A DNA stretch of 64,000 bases from Tolypothrix sp. NIES-4075 (GTDB lineage Bacteria > Cyanobacteriota > Cyanobacteriia > Cyanobacteriales > Nostocaceae), in NCBI RefSeq assembly GCF_002218085.1, contig NZ_BDUC01000001.1, forward strand, positions 372,001 through 436,000, written 5' to 3'. The notes below the pieces were generated by a model. It worked only from the letters and a program-made list of their open reading frames with translations, did no database searches and was not told the DNA's origin. This document shows, piece after piece, positions 16,948 through 24,933 of the stretch. The translations under genes were made by a program, and so were the position numbers. Each line of letters begins with the position of its first letter. The stretch's first letter is position 1.

Positions 16948-17628
16948 CTACTCTCTCTCTGTGAGGATGAATTCGGCGATCGCTAAATCTTGTGGGGTAG
17001 TCACTTTCAAATTGGTTTCTTCCCCTTGGACAATTGCGACGCTGTAGCCGCACTTTTCAAACAAAGCTGCATCGTCAGTAACTTCCCAACCCTGACGGAC
17101 ACCTTCAGCGTGGCATTGTTTCAACAACTTGACATCAAAACCTTGGGGAGTTTGTGCGGCATACAGTCGCCGTCGGTCAGGAGTACTTTGAATTATGCCA
17201 TTTTCATCAACAACTTTGATAGTATCCTTGACAGGGATGGCAGCGATCAAACCAGAATGATGGCGAATGGATAAAGCACAAGCATCAAATAAATCCGGTG
17301 TGGCAAGACATCTGGCGCCATCGTGAATCAACACTTGCTCTGCGGCAGATGGTAATGCCAGTAAGCCATTGTAAACTGATTCTTGGCGTGTGGAGCCGCC
17401 TTCGATTAATTCCACAGGTTTAGTTAATTTTTGTTTCTGGATAATTGTCTGGAGGTCTTGCCAATCGGTAGGTTGAGCAATAATGCCGATCCAACTAATT
17501 AGGCTTGCGGCTTCAGCGGCTTTGAGAGTCCAACTAATTATCGGTTGCGATCGCACGAGTAAGAGAAGTTTATTGCGATCGCTTCCCATTCTTCGTCCCA
17601 TCCCCGCAGCTGGAATTAGTAAATGCAC
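16948..17628 (-). CDS. ispD: 2-C-methyl-D-erythritol 4-phosphate cytidylyltransferase IspD
   Basis: IspD transfers CMP from CTP to methylerythritol phosphate, the third step of the MEP isoprenoid pathway that supplies carotenoids, phytol and quinones. The 226-residue protein has the nucleotide-binding loop IPAAGMGRRMGSDRNKLLL at residues 5-23, EQVLIHDGARCLA at about 97-109, and the C-terminal EETNLKVTTPQDLAIAE. Length and motif spacing are normal, with no fused IspF. Its upstream side is a long short-tandem-repeat block, so the promoter must lie close to the start or beyond the repeats. Confidence 0.97.
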   Translation of the reverse strand: MHLLIPAAGMGRRMGSDRNKLLLLVRSQPIISWTLKAAEAASLISWIGIIAQPTDWQDLQTIIQKQKLTKPVELIEGGSTRQESVYNGLLALPSAAEQVLIHDGARCLATPDLFDACALSIRHHSGLIAAIPVKDTIKVVDENGIIQSTPDRRRLYAAQTPQGFDVKLLKQCHAEGVRQGWEVTDDAALFEKCGYSVAIVQGEETNLKVTTPQDLAIAEFILTERE

Positions 17629-17635
17629 AGTTTTC

Positions 17636-17826
17636 TGGTAAGTAGTTAGTGGATAGTGGGAGCGTGGATAGTCGATAGTCGATAGTCGATAGTGGGAGCG
17701 TGGGTAGTCGATAGTCGATAGTCGATAGTCGATAGTCGATAGTGGTAAGTAGACAACGCTCCAACGCTCCTATTAACCACGCTCCCACTATCCACGCTCC
17801 CACGCTCCAACGCTCCAACTAACAAT
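17636..17826. repeat. Short tandem repeat block (GATAGTC and CACGCTCC units)
   Basis: Runs of the 7-mer GATAGTC (at least eight units between about 17665 and 17742) are mixed with GTGGGAGC/GCTCCCAC units. It separates ispD from the divergent GT9 gene. The minus-strand open frame across it is repeat translation (repeated STIDYRL) and is not a gene. Confidence 0.9.
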
Positions 17827-17887
17827 TAACAATTTCCAATCCCTATATTCTCCTAAAATAAGTAGCGAGTAAGCGTAAATAAATCTT

Positions 17888-18844
17888 ATGCGAATAGTAG
17901 CCCTTGTTCCCGGCTCAATTGGCGACCAAATTCTGTTCTTTCCGACTCTAGATGACCTGAAGCGCTCATTACCTTCAGCTTTGATAGATGTTGTTACCGA
18001 ACCCCGCTCAAAAGCTGCCTACCGGGTAAGCAAGTCAGTTAACGAGGTACTGACATTTGATTTCCAAGACCGCAACAGTTTAGCAGATTGGGGTAACTTG
18101 GTGGGTATGATTCGCGATCGCGAGTACGATGTTGCCATTGTTTTAGGACAAAGCTGGTTGATTGGTCTTATACTTTGGTTGACGGGAATCCCCACACGGA
18201 TAGGCTACCAAGGCAAAGGTTCTGCTTTTCTGACCAACCCGGTGTCGCTGAAACAATCGCAGTATACTGCGGCAATGTATCACGACCTCCTCAAAGGTTT
18301 GGGCATTCAATCTACTTGCCCCGATTTAACGGTCAATATACCTTTAGCCGATATTGATTGGGCAGAAAAAGAACAAAAACGTTTAGGTGTGCATGAAACA
18401 GGTTACATCTTGATTTACGGTGGTTCTAGTCAGTTAGCCCAAAGCAAACCGGCAAATGAAGTTTATCCTGTGGAAAGTTGGCTGCAAATTATTCAAAATT
18501 TCCGCAGCAAGCAACCAGAAATGCCTGTGGTAGTAGTCAAACAAGCAGAAGATGAATTGGTACGAGCGCTTGAGTCATCCTCCAAAGATGTTAAAATAAC
18601 TTCCCCAGATGATATCGGCAAGTTAGCCGCCATGATTGGCGGGGCAAATTTGATGTTGTGTACCGACAGTGCGCCGATGCACTTGAGCGTAGCGGTACAA
18701 ACTTATACTATTGCTTTATTTGGTGACACAGACCCAGCCAAGTTGTTACCCAAGAGTGAGAAATTTTTGGCGATCAAATCTCTTACCGGTAGAATCGCTG
18801 ATATTTCACCCGATACAGTTTTGCAGAAAGTTTGGGGTGGCTAG
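17888..18844 (+). CDS. Glycosyltransferase family 9 (heptosyltransferase-like)
   Basis: GT9 enzymes move sugars from ADP-heptose-type donors onto lipopolysaccharide or similar glycans. The 318-residue protein begins RIVALVPGSIGDQILFFPTL, the GT9 acceptor-side glycine loop, and carries the C-terminal nucleotide-sugar region LAAMIGGANLMLCTDSAPMHLSVAVQT followed by ALFGDTDPAKLLP. Two Rossmann-like halves are therefore present, as in GT-B folds. Cyanobacteria generally lack heptose in LPS, so the sugar is unknown. It stands alone, divergent from ispD, with no LPS cluster beside it. Confidence 0.88.
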   Translation: MRIVALVPGSIGDQILFFPTLDDLKRSLPSALIDVVTEPRSKAAYRVSKSVNEVLTFDFQDRNSLADWGNLVGMIRDREYDVAIVLGQSWLIGLILWLTGIPTRIGYQGKGSAFLTNPVSLKQSQYTAAMYHDLLKGLGIQSTCPDLTVNIPLADIDWAEKEQKRLGVHETGYILIYGGSSQLAQSKPANEVYPVESWLQIIQNFRSKQPEMPVVVVKQAEDELVRALESSSKDVKITSPDDIGKLAAMIGGANLMLCTDSAPMHLSVAVQTYTIALFGDTDPAKLLPKSEKFLAIKSLTGRIADISPDTVLQKVWGG

Positions 18845-19887
18845 TACTGCAATAATTGTGTTTTTCAGCTTTGCACGTCTTGGCTGATCATTTCGTTTGC
18901 TTTTTTTATTGAGTGCGATGGCGCTTTTCTCCCGCAAGAAGTGCGATCGCTTTCCTTCAATTATCTTGGTGAGCTACATTTGCTTTACTTGAATATTTGA
19001 ACATCCTAGAGAAGTGTTATTTTAGACGTGTGGAATGTTAAGCGATCGCCAAATATTCTTTTGTTTGAGTTTCCATTCCCCTAGTTCATATTAGAGTTAT
19101 TACTTAGCGCAAATTTTTAAACAGTCACATTAGCGACTTCATAAACTTTTTCTTGCACAGGCTGGGACAAAGTTTGATGCGCTATACTATTTTTTCGCTC
19201 TTAATTTTTCACATCCGAAGTATAACACCACACAAAATCTGATTACATTGCCAAAAATTTAGCTGTAATAGTTGAGTTTATTTGGCAACAAATTTTAGTT
19301 TAAAACAAAAAAATAACTATTGTAAGCAGATGTTGTCAAGTATCTCTATTAACACTTGGCGAGTATTTTTGCTACTTTTTTACAAAATTTTACAAATATA
19401 TTATTGACAAAGATAAGTTAAAAAAATTAGATTTTTGCCAAATTGTTAGTTTATATATATTTGTGGGAACAATATCTTTAGCATTGGTACATAGTATGCA
19501 TTTAACCCAGTTGTGAAAATTGGAAAATGGCTAATTGTAAATGTTCAATGTGTCATAGTTGACAGTCAACTGTTAACCATCAATTAAATTTTCAATAAAA
19601 AAAATGAACAGCAAGATATGCTTTTTGATTCTACAGGAAATATGAACTTTTTTTACAAAACTAATCAATTACAACTAGAAATTTCAGTTACAACAAAAAT
19701 CAGCAACCCTAATACACAAAATTAAGGATTTTCGGCTGTTGGCTAATACTGGTTGCCGATACTACTTGGTGTGATTAGCTTCTGGGTGGATTTAACGCGC
19801 CATATTCTGTGTACCTTAGCTTATTTATCGTTATAAATGCTAGCGCATCCGCAAAAATTGTGATTAAGTATACAAAAGGACAAATAA
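18845..19887. other. AT-rich intergenic region upstream of an orphan gene
   Basis: One kilobase with no gene that I can support. It has HIP1 sites in its first 200 bases, then long A/T-rich stretches with TTTTACAAAATTTTACAAA, and a perfect odd palindrome AGTTGACAGTCAACT (19557-19571). This could hold the promoter and control region of the gene at 19888, but nothing decisive is visible. Confidence 0.5.
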
Positions 19888-20649
19888 ATGGCGATTTGCT
19901 TACATGGCTTTATTAGCAGTGGAAAACGGTATATCCAAGTAGATACTCAGACTCATCATATCATTGGGGTTTTCCTTCATATTATGTATTCTTCACCGAT
20001 GCGTTTTTCTACATTAGAAAATACTAAAAGTGCATATTTCAAGTGTAAGGAAGACGCAACAATAACTTTTTACCAAGCGGGAATGAAGAATGAAGCTAAC
20101 TCAGGAATTTGGACTTATCTTGTGTATGAATGTCCGGAAAGCCAAGAAAAAGTATTCCGTGATTCATCTATAGACACAAGCACAAATCTTCTCAAAGAAT
20201 TATTAGCTGGTAAAAAACTGGTTAGATTAGCCGAAAATATTCATGATTATCTCAACTGTAAATATAATCAATGTGAATATTTGGATGTAGAACTTCCTTT
20301 AAATTGGAATACTTCCACAGGAAGAGAAATTGCCGATTTGCTTTTAGCAGAATTTAACGCTTTAAAAGCATCATCCGTATTTGCAGAAAATGTCGGCAAA
20401 AAATACATGCAAACAGTTTTGGATAGCTTTATCAAAGCTGCACAGGAAGTTTTAGAAATTGGTGGTACAGCCAAAGATTTTGAAGCTGAACAATACAAAA
20501 TACTGAATCAAATCAGGATTGATGAAATAGTAAATAGAATTATTGACTATAACGATTATCGAATCTGGCAGGAAGCTTTACCAACTAAATCAAAAGCAGT
20601 TGAATACGCTTTCAATACCGCATTAAGTTTTATATATCGTATAAAGTGA
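19888..20649 (+). CDS. Hypothetical protein of unknown family
   Basis: A 253-residue soluble protein I do not recognise. The ATG at 19888 follows AAAGGA, a reasonable ribosome-binding site. The first third is mixed alpha/beta (FSTLENTKSAYFKCKEDATITFYQAG). The rest is helical, with SSVFAENVGKKYMQTVLDSFIKAAQEVLEIG and a charged segment RIDEIVNRIIDYNDYRIWQE. There is no signal peptide or membrane span. It is preceded by 1 kb of AT-rich DNA and followed by short tandem repeats, and its codon use is AT-richer than its neighbours. It may be a lineage-specific or acquired gene. No function is proposed. Confidence 0.65.
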   Translation: MAICLHGFISSGKRYIQVDTQTHHIIGVFLHIMYSSPMRFSTLENTKSAYFKCKEDATITFYQAGMKNEANSGIWTYLVYECPESQEKVFRDSSIDTSTNLLKELLAGKKLVRLAENIHDYLNCKYNQCEYLDVELPLNWNTSTGREIADLLLAEFNALKASSVFAENVGKKYMQTVLDSFIKAAQEVLEIGGTAKDFEAEQYKILNQIRIDEIVNRIIDYNDYRIWQEALPTKSKAVEYAFNTALSFIYRIK

Positions 20650-20757
20650 GTTGGTAATTGGGAATGGGTAATTGGTAATTGGTAATTGGTAATTGGGCAT
20701 TAAGCACTAGTAATAATTCTTCCCATTTTCCATTACCTATTACCCATTACCCATTTT
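20650..20757. repeat. Short tandem repeats (GGTAATT / CCATTAC units)
   Basis: Units of GGTAATTG on the left and ACCCATT on the right, almost reverse complements of each other, could fold into a long imperfect hairpin between the convergent genes. The same unit types recur at 23810-23925, 36660-36785 and 41205-41240. Confidence 0.85.
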
Positions 20758-20758
20758 T

Positions 20759-21238
20759 TCAAAACATCTCAAACAAAGCATCATCTAAGTCATAACCCAG
20801 CAATTGAGCCATAGATTTGAGACGGAATTGATTGGGTATACCCTGCTGTTTGAGCCAATCGCTTAAAATAAAGATTCTGTGCATTAAAAAGATTTCTAAA
20901 GCTTCAGGATTATACTGAATACCTTCTTTTTCACTAAATTGGTGGGGTACAAGCATAGCGACGTAACGAACAAGTTCCCCAGCTTTCCAATCTAGTAAAA
21001 ATGGCAACCAAGGATAGCGAGCATCCAGACGGAGAAACCATAAGCGTACCTCTGGAATTTCTGAAAGTTCTCGTGGATCGCTTGGATCTTGAGAATAGTT
21101 TATCTCAAAGTGCAACTGCTGTTCATGGGATGCGATCGCCCCATCTTCCAGCAGTTGTGAAATCACCGTTGATGCGGGTGATAGATCCAGATTGTTAATG
21201 CAGTCGGTATTAAGTGCGATCGCGATCGTCATTGGCAT
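20759..21238 (-). CDS. CRR6-family NdhI maturation factor (DUF1817)
   Basis: CRR6 helps to assemble the NdhI subunit into the photosynthetic NDH-1 complex (known for the plant protein; assumed for cyanobacteria). The 159-residue protein contains the family's hallmark YPWLPFLLDWKAGELVRY, followed by AMLVPHQFS, NPEALEIFLMHRIF and LKQQGIPNQFRLKSMAQLLG. This closely follows plant CRR6 as I remember it. Length fits. An N-terminal MPMTIAIALN may leave a slightly later start possible. It lies convergent to the orphan gene and 204 bases from the subtilase gene on the same strand. Confidence 0.85.
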   Translation of the reverse strand: MPMTIAIALNTDCINNLDLSPASTVISQLLEDGAIASHEQQLHFEINYSQDPSDPRELSEIPEVRLWFLRLDARYPWLPFLLDWKAGELVRYVAMLVPHQFSEKEGIQYNPEALEIFLMHRIFILSDWLKQQGIPNQFRLKSMAQLLGYDLDDALFEMF

Positions 21239-21320
21239 TCATACGATTTTGTTCAACAGTCAGATCGAGAATACACAGTAGCAGCTTTCAGGTACTAACG
21301 CCACACCTATTGATTAAAAT

Positions 21321-21347
21321 AAAGACGCGATAATATCGCGTCTCTAT
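21321..21347. repeat. Palindromic GACGCG repeat
   Basis: AGACGCGATAATATCGCGTCT is a near-perfect palindrome. Relatives of it occur at 25399-25430, 38098-38125 and 44160-44188. Confidence 0.75.
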
Positions 21348-21356
21348 TCGTAGTAA

Positions 21357-21390
21357 GCGCTACCCTACGGGAAAGCTCCGCTAACAGCGC
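21357..21390. repeat. 34-bp dispersed repeat, identical in inverse orientation to 33854-33887
   Basis: Reads GCGCTACCCTACGGGAAAGC followed by TCCGCTAACAGCGC. The reverse complement matches base for base at 33854-33887 in the pilus operon. The outer GCGCT/AGCGC ends can pair, giving a hairpin. Confidence 0.85.
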
Positions 21391-21442
21391 TTCTTTCCAG
21401 CACTTAAGTGCTGACTACAGATGCACCCTGAGACGATCTGGA

Positions 21443-23683
21443 TTAGCTGAAAGATTTGCGGTACAAAGCATTATCGCCACCCACAACAAACGTGTCAATA
21501 CGGTTGATTCCCGTAGAAACAGCAGCAGGAGCAGAAATGCATGAACCTGCTAAATTCTCCCAAGCGCTCCAACTAGAATTATCCCAGGTTTTGCGGTACA
21601 AAGCATTATCAGTACCAACTGCAAACACGTCCAGTCGGTTCGCTCCCCAAGAAGCGACAGCAGGCGAATATAACCACAAGCCACCCAAGCTTTCCCAATT
21701 GCTCCAAGATGCGCCATCCCAGGACTTGCGGTATATCGCATGGTCACCACCTCTAACAAACAATTCAACGTGGTTAGCGCCCGCAGAAACCGCCGCTGGT
21801 GCAGACAAACACAAGCCGCCTAAATTTTCCCATTCACTCCACTTAGCACCATCCCAAGATTTGTGATATGTGGCGTTGTCAGCACCAATTGTAAACACAT
21901 CAAGGCGGTTCGCTTCTGAACAAACAGCTACACCCTGCTTGCAAAAGCCGCCTAAATCTTCCCACTCGCTCCAAGTAGAATTATTCCAGAACTTGCGAAG
22001 CAGTTGGCGCTGTTGACCAATAATAAATGTATCAATTCGGTTTGATGTCAACGTTACAGCCGCAGGTGCTGATAAGCTAAATCCGCCCAAGTTTTCCCAC
22101 TCGCTCCAATTAGAACCATCCCAGGACTTGTGATATATCGCACTGTCACCACCCAGAACAAAAGTGTCAAGGCGTTTTTCTCCGGAAGTCGTAACCGCAG
22201 GGGCAGAAAAACAGTTACCATCTAATTTTTGCCACTCTGACCACTGTGCTGACTGGGGTTGCAACAAGTCAAAAGCAGCTTTTGGCTGAATAATACCCGC
22301 ACCGGAATGCGGGTCCCAACCCGGTTCGCCGATATTTTTCGCGGTACTCTTGAGAGCATTTTTTGCTTGTTCTTGAGTTAAGTCAGGTTTGGCATTTTTG
22401 AGCAACGCGACTACACCAGCAGCGATCGGTGTCGCGGCAGATGTGCCATTATCAGAGGCAAAGTAACCTCGAAAATGAGTAACAGAACAAAAATCAGGCT
22501 TGTTAGGATCTAAAGCTGCTGGTCCTTGGCTGCTATAACCAACAAATTGTTCATCTTTGTTGACAGCACCGACAGTCATAACTAAAGGATGTCCGTTTGC
22601 TCCCCAAATGCTTTTGCCTGGTCCATTATCGGTGCCACATCTGTCAAAAGGACAGCTTTCACCACAGTTACCAGCGGCAAACAAGACAAGAATTCCTTCG
22701 TTAATTGCTTCTACAACTTTGCGGCTGAAAGGATGATCGGGATTTGTGGCATAAAATTCATCCCAGCTTTTTTGGTAAATTCCCCAACTGTTGGTGAGGA
22801 TGTGGGGTGTACCGTCAGTTTTGTGCTGCTTGATTGCCCATTCGTATACTGTTAAGGCAGTGGATACGACACCGCCATCAGAGATGCGACAATCGTAGAG
22901 TTTGGCTTCTGGAGCCATACCCAAGACATCGGTAGCACACATATTACCATGTTCGCCCCAAGCGCGGGCTGTTGTTCCCCAGTTTTGTGCCGGTCCGCCG
23001 ATGACGTTAGGAATTGTGCGATTAGTTTCAAAAGCGCCTATGTAGCGACCTTCGGCGGTGATGCCACCATCGACAACGCCGACGACAATGCCCTGACCTT
23101 TGTAGCCAGCTGCCCATATTTTATCAACACCAAAGTAAGTTGCAACGTCGGCGATCGCTCCCTTTGGCGTTGTTGGAGAACAGTCACATGTGCCAATCGG
23201 ACATGTACCAGTCGCATCCATTGGCATGACTAAATCTTTGTCTGCTTTCTCCAACAACGCACTCTCAAAGGGGGCAATAGGTGTATCTTTATACACCTTA
23301 ATGACGTTGGGTTGTGCTTCTAATTCTTCAATTTTGCTTTCCTCTACTACCCCACGCACGATCGCTATTTCTTGATTGTCAGCCAATAAACCGGCTGCAT
23401 CTTGACTCGCACTAACTGGTACTGGCTCATAGCTGGTATCCAACACAAAGCCGATAACGTTCATTTCTGCCGCCATCTGTGATGCCCCCAATACTCCTTG
23501 AGTCTTAGGCACGCGCATTTCTACTAGCACGTTTTGCAACTTAGGAGAATCACCCGCGTTCATATCACCGCTAGGCATCTCCCGTGGAAAGTTTGGCGAA
23601 TCCATACCTAAAGATGGCATCTTGCCACTTTCGCTTTGCGGTTGTGTCCTTCCAGACGACATATTATTGCCGTTGCTTTGCAT
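21443..23683 (-). CDS. Subtilase (S8 peptidase) fused to a six-repeat lectin-like propeller
   Basis: A 746-residue serine protease. The first 40 residues are Gln/Ser/Pro/Met-rich with no clear signal peptide. Residues about 48-140 look like an inhibitor-I9-type propeptide (LVEMRVPKTQGVLGA...). The catalytic Asp is in VVGVVDGGIT, the His in AWGEHGNMCATD and the Ser in SDNGTSAATPIAAG, so the protease looks active. After about residue 470 come six units of about 45 residues, each with WSEWENLGG...SAPA...R(I/L)DTFVxGxDxALYRKSWD, like DUF346/fungal fucose-lectin propeller blades. The C-terminal part could bind glycans and bring the protease to a surface. Cys-rich spots (TCPIGTCDC, GNCGESCPFDRC) suggest disulfides or metal. 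Confidence 0.92.
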   Translation of the reverse strand: MQSNGNNMSSGRTQPQSESGKMPSLGMDSPNFPREMPSGDMNAGDSPKLQNVLVEMRVPKTQGVLGASQMAAEMNVIGFVLDTSYEPVPVSASQDAAGLLADNQEIAIVRGVVEESKIEELEAQPNVIKVYKDTPIAPFESALLEKADKDLVMPMDATGTCPIGTCDCSPTTPKGAIADVATYFGVDKIWAAGYKGQGIVVGVVDGGITAEGRYIGAFETNRTIPNVIGGPAQNWGTTARAWGEHGNMCATDVLGMAPEAKLYDCRISDGGVVSTALTVYEWAIKQHKTDGTPHILTNSWGIYQKSWDEFYATNPDHPFSRKVVEAINEGILVLFAAGNCGESCPFDRCGTDNGPGKSIWGANGHPLVMTVGAVNKDEQFVGYSSQGPAALDPNKPDFCSVTHFRGYFASDNGTSAATPIAAGVVALLKNAKPDLTQEQAKNALKSTAKNIGEPGWDPHSGAGIIQPKAAFDLLQPQSAQWSEWQKLDGNCFSAPAVTTSGEKRLDTFVLGGDSAIYHKSWDGSNWSEWENLGGFSLSAPAAVTLTSNRIDTFIIGQQRQLLRKFWNNSTWSEWEDLGGFCKQGVAVCSEANRLDVFTIGADNATYHKSWDGAKWSEWENLGGLCLSAPAAVSAGANHVELFVRGGDHAIYRKSWDGASWSNWESLGGLWLYSPAVASWGANRLDVFAVGTDNALYRKTWDNSSWSAWENLAGSCISAPAAVSTGINRIDTFVVGGDNALYRKSFS

Positions 23684-24176
23684 ATCTTTATCCTTTGAAA
23701 TTCTTATTTTATTAACCTGAAAGAAATGTCTCAGTAAATACTGATTGGGGCTTTATCGCATGGGGCGCTATCGCAATGGGCGCTATCGCAATGGGCATGG
23801 GCATTGGGAATTATTTTTATTACCCATTACCTATTCCCGATTACCCATTACCAATTACCCATTCCCGATTACCCATTCCCAATTACCCATTCCCAATTAC
23901 CAATTACCCATTCTCCATTCCCCATTCCTGAAAGTAGACGTAAGGCGTGATTTTAAGCTAAAGTTGTAATGAGTTTGTTTTAGATTAGGGTGTGAAAAAG
24001 CAACTCTCAAGAAGCACAAAAACTAATCGCTCTTTCTTTGTGCTTGTGTAGCAATCAAAAGCAAAAACACAGATATAGCGATTTCAGTGCAAAGTACAAA
24101 AACATTGCATAAATAAAATAACAATTACACGTTCAAACATAAAAATAACCCCAACAGTTAAGAAACTTAAATAAAT
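23684..24176. other. Intergenic region with tandem repeats upstream of a Fur-family gene
   Basis: Bases 23750-23800 hold repeats of GGCGCTATCGCAATG, and 23815-23925 hold ACCCATTCCC/ACCAATT-type tandem units. Bases 23990-24176 are AT-rich and should contain the promoter of the Fur-family gene; I could not pick out a Fur or PerR box with confidence. No gene is supported. Confidence 0.6.
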
Positions 24177-24623
24177 ATGCAAAAACAAGTAATCTCTACA
24201 AAACCAATTCGTTCTCTAGAAGATGCTATTGACAGATGCCAAGCACTGGGTATGCGCGTTAGCCGGCAGCGTCGCTTTATTTTAGAACTATTGTGGCAAG
24301 CAAAAGAGCATCTTTCTGCCAGAGAGATTTACGATCGCCTAAACCAAGAAGGCAAAGAAATCGGACATACGTCTGTATATCAAAACTTAGAAGCGTTATC
24401 CAGTCAAAATATCATTGAGTGCATCGAACGCTGCGACGGACGTTTATACGGTAATATCAGTGATTCCCACAGTCATGTCAACTGCATAGATACAAATCAA
24501 ATTCTCGATGTTCATATCGAACTACCAGAAGATTTTATCCGCCAAGTTGAAGAACAAACCGGAGTGAAAATTACTGAATACAATATTAATTTTTATGGCT
24601 ATCGGCAGAACAATACCGATTAG
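24177..24623 (+). CDS. Fur-family transcriptional regulator (possibly FurC/PerR type)
   Basis: Fur-family proteins are metal-dependent repressors for iron, zinc or peroxide responses. The 148-residue protein has the N-terminal winged helix with MRVSRQRRFILELLWQAKEHLSAREIYDRLN and GHTSVYQNLEALS, then RLYGNISDSHSHVNCIDT, the metal-binding hinge with its HxH. The two CxxC pairs of the structural zinc site in many family members are missing: only the Cys of VNCID and one in IECIERC are present. Such lack of CxxC fits my memory of the cyanobacterial FurC (PerR-like) group, but I cannot assign it firmly. It stands alone. Confidence 0.88.
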   Translation: MQKQVISTKPIRSLEDAIDRCQALGMRVSRQRRFILELLWQAKEHLSAREIYDRLNQEGKEIGHTSVYQNLEALSSQNIIECIERCDGRLYGNISDSHSHVNCIDTNQILDVHIELPEDFIRQVEEQTGVKITEYNINFYGYRQNNTD

Positions 24624-24778
24624 GGGACAGGGGGACTTTCTTGACAGGGGGACTTTCTTGACAGGGAGACAAGGAGACAAGGAGACAGGGGGACAAGGAG
24701 ACAAGGGAGACAAGGGAGACAAGGGAGACAAGGAGACAAGGAGACAAGGAGACAAGGAGACAACGAGACAACGAGAAT
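24621..24778. repeat. Short tandem repeats (GACAAGGA / GACAAGG units)
   Basis: More than a dozen GGAGACAA-type units follow two copies of GGGGGACTTTCTTGACA. The same GGGGACA/TGTCCCC units occur inside the cobD-like gene (29765-29835) and near 41236-41260. Open frames on both strands are repeat translations. Confidence 0.9.
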
Positions 24779-24933
24779 TCAAAATTTAATACTCTCCCCA
24801 TCTCCCCCTCTCCCTTGGCAATTATTTTCGATTTTCTGTCTTGCCCAAACAAGTCACAATGAGGGGATTAAGCTAAGTATCACAGCTGTTTTCTCAAAGC
24901 GGGAAAAATAGCATCTATGTTTTTGAGTGGACT

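Noticed and set aside
17570..17818. 82-residue frame with repeated STIDYRL
   Set aside because: Direct translation of the GATAGTC tandem repeat.
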